A stretch of DNA of 64,000 nt from Acidimicrobiales bacterium (lineage in GTDB: Bacteria > Actinomycetota > Acidimicrobiia > Acidimicrobiales > Aldehydirespiratoraceae). The stretch is taken from assembly GCA_029263175.1 (NCBI GenBank), contig JAJCXZ010000026.1, positions 62,001-126,000 on the forward strand, in the 5' to 3' direction. Shown in pieces: positions 15,780 to 22,966 of this stretch (the first letter of the stretch is position 1; each line of letters opens with the position of its first letter). Made by a program: the position numbers and the translations under genes. The notes under the pieces are model-generated. The model saw only the letters and a list, made by a program, of their open reading frames with translations, was not told the DNA's origin and did not search any database.

Positions 15780-17309
15780 ATGGCACTGGCCATTGAGTTG
15801 TCTGGGATCACCAAGAGGTTCCCGGGCGTTGTCGCCAACGATGATGTGAATCTGGCCGTCGAGGCCGGCGAGATCCACGCGATCTGTGGCGAGAACGGAG
15901 CCGGCAAGTCGACTCTCATGAAGATCCTCTATGGGATGCAGCTCGCCGACGAGGGTGAGATGAAGGTCAACGGTAAGACGGTGAGCTTCGCGAGTCCTGG
16001 CGAGGCCATCGACGCCGGCATCGGCATGGTGCATCAGCACTTCATGCTCGCCCCGCAGCTGACAGTGCTCGAGAACGTGATCCTCGGCGCCGAGCCGATG
16101 ATGCGCGGCGGCCGAATCGACGTTGCCGAGGCGAAGACGCATCTACACGAGGTCGGGGATGCGTACGGACTCACCATCGATCCCGATGATCTCGTCGAAA
16201 CCCTCGAGGTCGGCGAGAAGCAGCGGGTGGAGATCATCAAGGTTCTGTATCGGGGCGCCAGGATTCTGATCCTCGACGAGCCCACCGCCGTCCTCGTCCC
16301 GGACGAAGTCGACGAGCTGTTCCGCAACATGCGCGACCTCAAGGCCGCCGGCACAACCATCCTGTTCATCGATCACAAGCTCGAAGAGGTGCTCGCCATT
16401 GCCGACTCGATCACCGTTCTCCGTCAAGGCAAGACCGTCGCGACCGTCAAGCCCGAAGACGTCAGCACGGGCGACCTGGCTGAACTGATGGTCGGCTCTG
16501 AGCTCCCGACACCCGAGACCACCGAGTCCACGGTCACCGATGAGGTCGCACTCATTGTCACCGGGCTCACACTTCTGGATGAGGACCACCGACCTGCGGT
16601 CGACGATGTCTCAGTGCGAGTGCATCGAGGCGAAGTCGTCGGCGTGGCCGGCGTCGAAGGCAACGGCCAAACCGAACTCGTCAACGCCATCATCGGCACT
16701 CAAGCCACGGCCGCCGGCAGCATCACGCTCCTCGGCGCGGACATCACCCACGAATCCGTGCGTCACCGCCGAGAAGCCGGAATCGGCTATATCCCCCAGG
16801 ACCGCCACCATGAGGGTCTGCTGCTCGAGGCACCCCTGTGGGAGAACGCTGCACTCGGTCATCAGACCAAGGCACCATTCTCATCGGGGCTGTGGTTCAA
16901 CCGTGCCGGAGCACGAGCGCGAACCGAGGAGATCCGGGAGCAGTTCGATGTCCGCACCCCCGACATCGACGTCAGCGCCCATGCGCTGTCCGGCGGCAAC
17001 CAGCAGAAGCTGATCGTTGGTCGCGAGATGAGCGCTTCCCCCGAAGTGTTGATCGCCGCTCACCCGACCCGCGGCATCGACGTCGGCGCCCAAGCAGCCG
17101 TATGGGACGAGATCCGCCATGCTCGCAGCGCCGGAATGGCCACACTGCTGATCTCCGCCGATCTCGACGAACTGATCGGTCTCTCCGACACGATCGTCGT
17201 GATGTACAAGGGTCGCCTGGTCGCCGAGGTCGACCCGGCCACGATCACTCCACGAGAACTGGGGAGCTACATGACCGGTGCAGCGCTCGACAACGAGGTC
17301 GACTCATGA
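15780..17309 (+). CDS. ABC transporter ATP-binding protein with two nucleotide-binding domains (NupA/YufO-like)
   Basis: 509 residues holding two ABC domains in one chain, as in nucleoside and sugar importers. Domain 1 has Walker A GENGAGKST near residue 40 and a Walker B ILILDEPTAVL. Its signature region reads LEVGEKQRVEI, weaker than LSGGQ. Domain 2 has VEGNGQTEL in place of a standard Walker A, signature LSGGNQQK and a degenerate Walker B (VLIAAHPTRGID). Such asymmetry is normal for this family. Start at 15780 has GGAGGAA 6 bases upstream. Energises the two permeases encoded by the following overlapping genes. Confidence 0.93.
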   Translation: MALAIELSGITKRFPGVVANDDVNLAVEAGEIHAICGENGAGKSTLMKILYGMQLADEGEMKVNGKTVSFASPGEAIDAGIGMVHQHFMLAPQLTVLENVILGAEPMMRGGRIDVAEAKTHLHEVGDAYGLTIDPDDLVETLEVGEKQRVEIIKVLYRGARILILDEPTAVLVPDEVDELFRNMRDLKAAGTTILFIDHKLEEVLAIADSITVLRQGKTVATVKPEDVSTGDLAELMVGSELPTPETTESTVTDEVALIVTGLTLLDEDHRPAVDDVSVRVHRGEVVGVAGVEGNGQTELVNAIIGTQATAAGSITLLGADITHESVRHRREAGIGYIPQDRHHEGLLLEAPLWENAALGHQTKAPFSSGLWFNRAGARARTEEIREQFDVRTPDIDVSAHALSGGNQQKLIVGREMSASPEVLIAAHPTRGIDVGAQAAVWDEIRHARSAGMATLLISADLDELIGLSDTIVVMYKGRLVAEVDPATITPRELGSYMTGAALDNEVDS

Positions 17310-18415
17310 TCGAGCAGTCCACCACCAGGCGACTGATGATGCAGTTCGCGGCTCCGGTCGGCGCAGTTGTGTTGTCGATCGTGATGTCCGCGTTCATCTT
17401 GATGATCGCCGGCAGCAACCCGGCCACCGCATACGGCGACATGCTCAGCCACGCTTTCAAGCTCGAAACGTCCGTCTCGATGATCAACCGCGCCACGCCG
17501 CTCTACATCTCCGGAGTGGCGGCCGCAATCGGCTTCAAGATGAACATCTTCAACATCGGCGTTGAGGGCCAGTACCGAATGGCCGCCATCTTCGCCGCCT
17601 ATGTCGGCGGCGCCATCGCGCTGCCGGGCATCCTCCATATCGGCCTGATTCTCGTCGTGGCCATGATGGTCGGTGGCGCCTGGGCCGGCATCGCCGGAGC
17701 GCTCAACACCGAGCGCGGCGTCAACATCGTGATCTCCACGATCATGCTCAACGGCATCGCCCTTGGAATCATCGCCTGGCTCGTGCGCAGTTGGCAGGCC
17801 GAGGGTGAGATCGTGGTGGTCGGTGTGGGCACCGAGCCGATCGACGACTCCGGACTGATCCCCAACCTCAACTTCATCCCCGAGATATTCGGCGACATCC
17901 GCAGCGAAGAACTCACCGGCGTCCTTGTCATCGCCCTCGTGGTCGGCGTCGCCTATCACGTGCTCCTCAACCGCACCGTGTTCGGCTACGACCTGCGCTC
18001 GAGCGGTCTCAACCCCTTCGCCGCCCGCGCCGGCGGAGTGCCGCCGAAGCGCATGATCATGGTCGCCATGCTGATGAGTGGCGCCGTCGGCGGCCTCGTC
18101 GGCATCGCCGAGATCATGGACAAGGCTCGCTACGACCCCAACTTCGTCGGCTTCCTCGGATTCAACGGAATCTCCGTGGCCCTGCTCGGCCGCAACCATC
18201 CGGCCGGCATCGCCGTCGGCGCCCTGCTCTGGGCGTTCCTCGATGCATCATCAGACATTCTGCAAGTCACCGGCGCAGCCCCCAAGGAGATCGTCGACAT
18301 CATGCGAGGCGTGATCCTGCTCAGCGCAGTCATCGGCTACGAGATCGTGCGCCGAATCCGGGTGCGTGACGAAGCCGCACAAGCTGCAGCTCGATTGGCG
18401 GAGGTGGCAGCATGA
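17306..18415 (+). CDS. ABC transporter permease 1 (nucleoside-type, BPD_transp_2)
   Basis: 369 residues, about ten membrane segments, with the conserved region AIGFKMNIFNIGVEGQYRMA near residue 72 and GVPPKRMIMVAMLMSGA near 245. This is the NupB/YufP type of permease that forms half of the nucleoside channel. Starts in an ATGA overlap with the ATPase stop and ends in an ATGA overlap with permease 2, so all three are translated as a unit. Confidence 0.92.
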   Translation: MIEQSTTRRLMMQFAAPVGAVVLSIVMSAFILMIAGSNPATAYGDMLSHAFKLETSVSMINRATPLYISGVAAAIGFKMNIFNIGVEGQYRMAAIFAAYVGGAIALPGILHIGLILVVAMMVGGAWAGIAGALNTERGVNIVISTIMLNGIALGIIAWLVRSWQAEGEIVVVGVGTEPIDDSGLIPNLNFIPEIFGDIRSEELTGVLVIALVVGVAYHVLLNRTVFGYDLRSSGLNPFAARAGGVPPKRMIMVAMLMSGAVGGLVGIAEIMDKARYDPNFVGFLGFNGISVALLGRNHPAGIAVGALLWAFLDASSDILQVTGAAPKEIVDIMRGVILLSAVIGYEIVRRIRVRDEAAQAAARLAEVAA

Positions 18416-19680
18416 ACGAGATCACCCGCCTCATGAACCGAGCCCCCAAGTGGGCCACGTGGATGATCTACGCAGCCGTCGGAGTGTTCATTCTCACTGT
18501 CGTTCAATCGCTCACCGATACCGAACGCCTCACCAGCGCCACCACGTCCAGTGCGATGCTGCGATGGGCGGTGCCGATCATGCTCGCCGGCCTCGGAGGC
18601 CTGTTCTCGGAGCGCGCCGGTGTCGTCAACATCGGGCTCGAGGGAATGCTCGCCCTCGGCATGTGGTTCGGGGCCTGGGGCACGATCAACTACGGGCCCT
18701 GGTGGGGTCTCGTCATCGGCATCATCGGTGGCGGGCTGGGTGGACTCGTCCATGCCATCGCCACCGTGACCTTCGGTGTCGACCACATCATCTCCGGCGT
18801 GGCGATCATCATCGCCGCTCCGGGCATCACCCGATTCCTGTCGTTGGAGATCTTCGCCAACTACGACGGTGGCTCCATCACCCAGTCGCCGGGCGTGGAC
18901 GGGGTCGGAAAGTTCACCTTCCCGTTCCTGGCCGGCGGCAGTATCGGCGGCTGGAAATCGCCCGACATCCTCGGCTGGTTCATGGACCACGGATGGTGGT
19001 TCATCTCCGATCTGGCGAGTGTGGGCCGCGGCCTCACGTTCAATCTGAGCCAGATGACGATCCTCGCCTACCTGCTCGTACCACTCATAGGTTGGGTGCT
19101 CTGGCGCACTCGCTTCGGTCTTCGATTGCGAATCGCGGGCGAAAACCCTCAGGCCGGCGAGAGCCAAGGCGTCAATATCCTGCGCTACAAGTACATCGCC
19201 GTCCTGCTGTCGGGCGCCTTGGCCGGCTTCGGTGGCGCATACATCGCATCGCCCGAGCTCAACGGCATCTATCTCGAGGGCTCCACGTTGAACCGAGGCT
19301 TCATCGGCCTCGCGGCACTGATCATCGGCAACTGGCGCCCGGCCGGCGTCATGGCCGGAGCGCTCCTGTTCGCGTACCCGACTGCTCTCGGCAAGCGTGA
19401 CCTCGAAGGCACTTCCACACACTCGCTCTTGCTGGTGGCGGTCATCGCTCTGGCATTCGTGGTGTTGTGGGCGTTGTCTCGCAACAAGACCGGCGATGCG
19501 GTTCTTGCGGGGGTGCTCGCGCTCCTTGCCGGGTTCTGGTTCCTCGCCGCCGACACCGTGCCCAAATGGTGGACCGACGTCCAGCCACAATTGATCGTGA
19601 TCCTCGTGCTGGTCTTCTTCGCCCAGCGGCTCCGGATGCCAATGGCGGTCGGTCAGCCATACCGCAAGGGCGAATCCTGA
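18412..19680 (+). CDS. ABC transporter permease 2 (nucleoside-type, BPD_transp_2)
   Basis: 422 residues. The core resembles NupC/YufQ, with GLFSERAGVVNIGLEGMLALG near residue 63 and FGLRLRIAGENPQAGESQGV near 235. After the usual end of the domain there are extra hydrophobic segments (about 340-405), making it longer than typical permeases of about 310 residues. Starts in an ATGA overlap with permease 1. A long palindrome begins 1 base after its stop codon. Confidence 0.92.
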   Translation: MNEITRLMNRAPKWATWMIYAAVGVFILTVVQSLTDTERLTSATTSSAMLRWAVPIMLAGLGGLFSERAGVVNIGLEGMLALGMWFGAWGTINYGPWWGLVIGIIGGGLGGLVHAIATVTFGVDHIISGVAIIIAAPGITRFLSLEIFANYDGGSITQSPGVDGVGKFTFPFLAGGSIGGWKSPDILGWFMDHGWWFISDLASVGRGLTFNLSQMTILAYLLVPLIGWVLWRTRFGLRLRIAGENPQAGESQGVNILRYKYIAVLLSGALAGFGGAYIASPELNGIYLEGSTLNRGFIGLAALIIGNWRPAGVMAGALLFAYPTALGKRDLEGTSTHSLLLVAVIALAFVVLWALSRNKTGDAVLAGVLALLAGFWFLAADTVPKWWTDVQPQLIVILVLVFFAQRLRMPMAVGQPYRKGES

Positions 19681-19681
19681 C

Positions 19682-19716
19682 CAAGTCACGCTGGGGACAG
19701 TCCCCAGCGTGACTTG
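19682..19716. repeat. 35-base perfect palindrome
   Basis: CAAGTCACGCTGGGGAC (19682-19698), a single A, then GTCCCCAGCGTGACTTG (19700-19716): 17-base perfect arms. It lies right after the transporter operon and could fold into a very stable hairpin ending it. There is no T-tract on either side, so a dispersed repeat of REP type is as likely as a simple terminator. Confidence 0.8.
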
Positions 19717-19780
19717 CGAGTGCGAACTGGGTGATCGTCAGGAGTAGCCGGCCACTTCGGCGCCAGGCATCGACGCATCG

Positions 19781-19786
19781 TAGGCT
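19781..19786 (+). promoter_or_regulatory. -10 hexamer of the PhyH gene, leaderless
   Basis: TAGGCT with a 7-base gap to the ATG at 19794. Confidence 0.5.
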
Positions 19787-19793
19787 CGGCAGC

Positions 19794-20636
19794 ATGCTGA
19801 CCGCAGCGCAACTCGCCGACTGGGAACGCGACGGATTCCTCGTCCTCCCAGGCTTCTACGACCAGGCCGACTGCGTCGGTCTGAAGGCACACGTGGAGAC
19901 CCTGCTCGACGAGATCAACCCGGAAACCGACGGTGACACCTCTGTGTTCTCCACCACCGAGCAGAGCCACGCCCAGGACGACTGGTTCCTCGGCTCGGGC
20001 GACACCATTCGCTGGTTCTTCGAAGACGGCGCAATTGTCGACGGCAACCTCACCCGACCGATGTCGCTGGCCGTCAACAAGATCGGTCACGCCATGCACG
20101 ACCTCGATCCAGTCTTCGACGCGTTCTCCCGGCGACCCCAGATGGCCGAGATCGCCGGCGAAGTCGGCCTGGCCGACCCCAAGCTCCTCCAGTCGATGTA
20201 CATCTTCAAGCAGCCAGGGATCGGCGGCGAGGTCGTGTGCCACACCGACCACACGTTCTTGTGGACCGAACCCCAGTCCGTGATCGGGTTCTGGGTTGCC
20301 ATCGAGGATGCCACTGTCGACAACGGTTGCCTGTGGGCGCTCCCGGGGGGCCACCGAATCCCGGTCAAGTCCCGCTTCCGTCTGACCGGCGAGGGTGACG
20401 GCACCACGAACGAGATGTTCGACGAGACCCCCTATCCCACCGATGATCTCGTTCCGCTCGAAGCGGAGGCGGGCACGCTGGTGGTTCTTCACGGCACGCT
20501 GCCCCACTGGAGCGGCCCCAACACGTCGTCGATCAGCCGCCACGCCTACACGCTTCACCTGATCGACGGCGAGGCGGACTACCCGGCCGACAACTGGCTC
20601 CAGCGTCGCCCGGAGATGCCCCTACGGGGCTTCTGA
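19794..20636 (+). CDS. Phytanoyl-CoA dioxygenase (PhyH) family Fe(II)/2-oxoglutarate oxygenase
   Basis: 280 residues with a double-stranded beta-helix. The iron ligands are visible as HTDHTFLW near residue 150 (HxD) and the distal histidine in LHGTLPHWSGPN near 230; R in SISRHAYTLH near 245 would hold 2-oxoglutarate. Overall it resembles PHYHD1-type proteins. The substrate is unknown; the family also contains the phosphonate hydroxylase PhnY. An upstream in-frame start at 19731 is rejected because of the promoter spacing. Its 3' end overlaps the convergent MFS gene by 15 bases. Confidence 0.88.
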   Translation: MLTAAQLADWERDGFLVLPGFYDQADCVGLKAHVETLLDEINPETDGDTSVFSTTEQSHAQDDWFLGSGDTIRWFFEDGAIVDGNLTRPMSLAVNKIGHAMHDLDPVFDAFSRRPQMAEIAGEVGLADPKLLQSMYIFKQPGIGGEVVCHTDHTFLWTEPQSVIGFWVAIEDATVDNGCLWALPGGHRIPVKSRFRLTGEGDGTTNEMFDETPYPTDDLVPLEAEAGTLVVLHGTLPHWSGPNTSSISRHAYTLHLIDGEADYPADNWLQRRPEMPLRGF

Positions 20637-21806
20637 GTGCTGCATCGGCAAGCGGTAGACCAGCAACGCTGAAACCCCGGCGAGGCCGACACCGCCCCAC
20701 CAAACCGGGCCGTAGGTCCCCCAGGTGTCGACGACCCAACCGGCGATCGGGCTGACGATCGTAATCCCTCCGAGGAACCCGAGGATCACCGGGCCCGAAG
20801 CTCGGCCGGCATCTCGCGTCGGCATGCTGATCACGACCGCAAGATTGATCACTGCGTTCCACGCGGTGTACCCGACTCCGTAGAAGAGCACCATCGGAGC
20901 GATCACCCATACACCGACGGTGGTGGACGACGCCAGCATGACGCTCGCCCCGGCACCGAGCAGCGCCAACTGCGCCAGCATTCTCGTCGGTTGACCACGC
21001 TCGGCGGCACGAGCAGCCATGATTCGCGCCACCATCCCGATGAGGCCGGAGACCGCCACCGTTCGACCCGCCCACAACGCGGAGACGTCCAGCTCCTCCT
21101 CGAGGAACAGCGGCAGGAACCGGCCGATTGCGCCGCTGGCCATCCCCATCAGCAGGGCATACAGCGCGAGTCGCCGGATGAACGGCGGAAGCGGGGACTC
21201 CGAACCATTCTCGCCACGCATGCTCGCGTCGCCGCGCATGCCTTGATCCTCCGGCCGGGGAAGAATGCGCGACACACCGATCAAGATCGCGACGAACGCA
21301 AGCCCGGCGACCAAACACGCTCCCTGCCACGTCGATGCGCTCTCCAGCGGCGGCATCGCCAACCCCACGATCACGATGGCCAGCGTCACACCGGATTGCT
21401 TCAGACCCATCGCCATTCCCTGGTCGCCCGGTGCAACCGCAGCGGCGATGTACGCGTTGCATGCGGGGTTGCTCCACCCCTGGGCGATGCCCGCGACCAG
21501 CAGCGCGGCGGCAACAATCCAAACGTTGCTCGCAACACCCAGGATGAGCATGCCGCCGGCGCCGAACGCCATCGTGGCGAGCACCGCGCGGCGTGGCCCT
21601 ATGACATCGGCAAGGCGACCCAGGAAAGGAGCGGTCAACGCGCCCAGGCCAGTGTTCAAACCGCCGACCAGACCCAACGTTGCCCGACTGATCTCGAGAT
21701 CATCGATCATCGCCGATGCCAGCACCGCGACGGTGAAGAGGCTGAACGTCGACGTCACCATCGCAGTGATCATCATCGCGGGGATGAGACCTCTGCGGGC
21801 GGGCAT
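20622..21806 (-). CDS. MFS transporter, 12 TM segments
   Basis: 394 residues with two six-helix halves separated by a charged loop at about 185-205. Motif A appears as GRLADVIGPRRA after helix 2. GLKQSGVTLAIVIVGL in helix 5 region resembles the proline/glycine-rich motif C of efflux-type carriers. Substrate unknown. Divergent from the adenosine deaminase gene, each with its own hexamer in a 31-base gap. Confidence 0.88.
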   Translation of the reverse strand: MPARRGLIPAMMITAMVTSTFSLFTVAVLASAMIDDLEISRATLGLVGGLNTGLGALTAPFLGRLADVIGPRRAVLATMAFGAGGMLILGVASNVWIVAAALLVAGIAQGWSNPACNAYIAAAVAPGDQGMAMGLKQSGVTLAIVIVGLAMPPLESASTWQGACLVAGLAFVAILIGVSRILPRPEDQGMRGDASMRGENGSESPLPPFIRRLALYALLMGMASGAIGRFLPLFLEEELDVSALWAGRTVAVSGLIGMVARIMAARAAERGQPTRMLAQLALLGAGASVMLASSTTVGVWVIAPMVLFYGVGYTAWNAVINLAVVISMPTRDAGRASGPVILGFLGGITIVSPIAGWVVDTWGTYGPVWWGGVGLAGVSALLVYRLPMQHSEAP

Positions 21807-21812
21807 CCGGGC

Positions 21813-21818
21813 ACGCTA
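21813..21818 (-). promoter_or_regulatory. -10 hexamer of the MFS gene, leaderless
   Basis: TAGCGT on the minus strand, 6-base gap to the ATG at 21806. Confidence 0.5.
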
Positions 21819-21826
21819 CCCCGGGA

Positions 21827-21832
21827 TAGCCT
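21827..21832 (+). promoter_or_regulatory. -10 hexamer of add, leaderless
   Basis: TAGCCT with a 5-base gap to the ATG at 21838. Confidence 0.5.
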
Positions 21833-21837
21833 GGGGT

Positions 21838-22956
21838 ATGGAAACCCACATCACCGGTCCGGACGTTGGGCCACCGACGCCTGAGCGGATCCGCCGAGCC
21901 CCCAAGGTGTTGCTCCATGATCATCTCGACGGTGGTCTGCGTCCCACCTCGATCATCGAGCTTGCCGACGAGTCCGGCTACACCGACCTCCCGACCAACA
22001 ACGCGGCAGAGCTGTCGCAGTGGATGCTTCGCGGAGCCAACCGCAAGAACCTCACGCTCTACCTCGAGACGTTTGCTCACACCGTCGGCGTCATGCAGAC
22101 CGAGGATGCGATCCATCGCGTGGCCCGTGAGTGTGCAGAGGACCTTGCCGCCGATGGCGTCGTCTATGCCGAGATCCGCTTCGCTCCGGAGCTACACACC
22201 GAGCGAGGGCTGAGCCTCGATGCGGTGATCGAAGCGGCGCTCGCAGGATTCGATGCGGGCTCGGCCGGCACCGATCTCACCGTGCGAGTCATTTGTTCGG
22301 CCATGCGCCACCAGCACAACGGGCTCGAGGTCGCCCAGGCTGCGGTGCGCTACCGCGACCAGGGCGTCGTGGCCTTCGACATCGCCGGCCCGGAGGACGG
22401 CTTCCCGCCTGACGATCATCTCGTCGCTTTCCAGTTCTGCCAGCGCGAGAACTTCCACATCACGATCCATGCGGGTGAGGCATACGGCCCCCGCTCGATC
22501 TGGAAGGCGGTTCAGTTTTGCGGAGCGGAGCGTCTCGGCCATGGCATCCGAATCATGGAGGACATGGAGCGCGACGCCGATGGCGACCGAAAGCTCGGCC
22601 GGCTTGCCCACTATCTCCGCGACGCTCGCATCCCGCTGGAGGTCTGCCCCACCAGTAACGTCAACACCGGTGTTGTCGACCGGTTGGCCGATCATCCGAT
22701 CGACGAGCTGATCCAGCTTCGGTTCAGGGTCACCGTCAACACCGACAACCGCCTCATGTCCGGTGTCTCCATGTCTTCGGAGATGATGGCGCTGAGTGAG
22801 ACGTTCGGCTACGGGTGGGATCGCCTGCGCTGGCTCACGGTCAATGCCATGAAGTCGAGCTTCCTGCCGTTCCGTGAGCGTCTTCAGCTCATCGAGCAGG
22901 TCATCAAGCCCCGCTATGCACCTCTCGAGGCCTCGGAGTCCGAGCCCCCGATCTAG
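21838..22956 (+). CDS. add: Adenosine deaminase
   Basis: 372 residues, a TIM-barrel amidohydrolase. Zinc ligands are seen in LLHDHLDGG (H27, H29) and ITIHAGE, the catalytic glutamate is in that HAGE motif, and the final aspartate region reads VTVNTDNRLMSG as in bacterial adenosine deaminases. It converts adenosine or deoxyadenosine to inosine in the cytoplasm, feeding purine salvage after uptake by the nearby nucleoside transporter. An upstream open frame is rejected; the ATG at 21838 is placed by the promoter and by the length of the family. Confidence 0.95.
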   Translation: METHITGPDVGPPTPERIRRAPKVLLHDHLDGGLRPTSIIELADESGYTDLPTNNAAELSQWMLRGANRKNLTLYLETFAHTVGVMQTEDAIHRVARECAEDLAADGVVYAEIRFAPELHTERGLSLDAVIEAALAGFDAGSAGTDLTVRVICSAMRHQHNGLEVAQAAVRYRDQGVVAFDIAGPEDGFPPDDHLVAFQFCQRENFHITIHAGEAYGPRSIWKAVQFCGAERLGHGIRIMEDMERDADGDRKLGRLAHYLRDARIPLEVCPTSNVNTGVVDRLADHPIDELIQLRFRVTVNTDNRLMSGVSMSSEMMALSETFGYGWDRLRWLTVNAMKSSFLPFRERLQLIEQVIKPRYAPLEASESEPPI

Positions 22957-22959
22957 AGT
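22954..22959 (+). promoter_or_regulatory. -10 hexamer of the M16 gene, leaderless
   Basis: TAGAGT with a 7-base gap to the ATG at 22967; its TAG is the add stop codon. Confidence 0.5.
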
Positions 22960-22966
22960 CTCGCCC

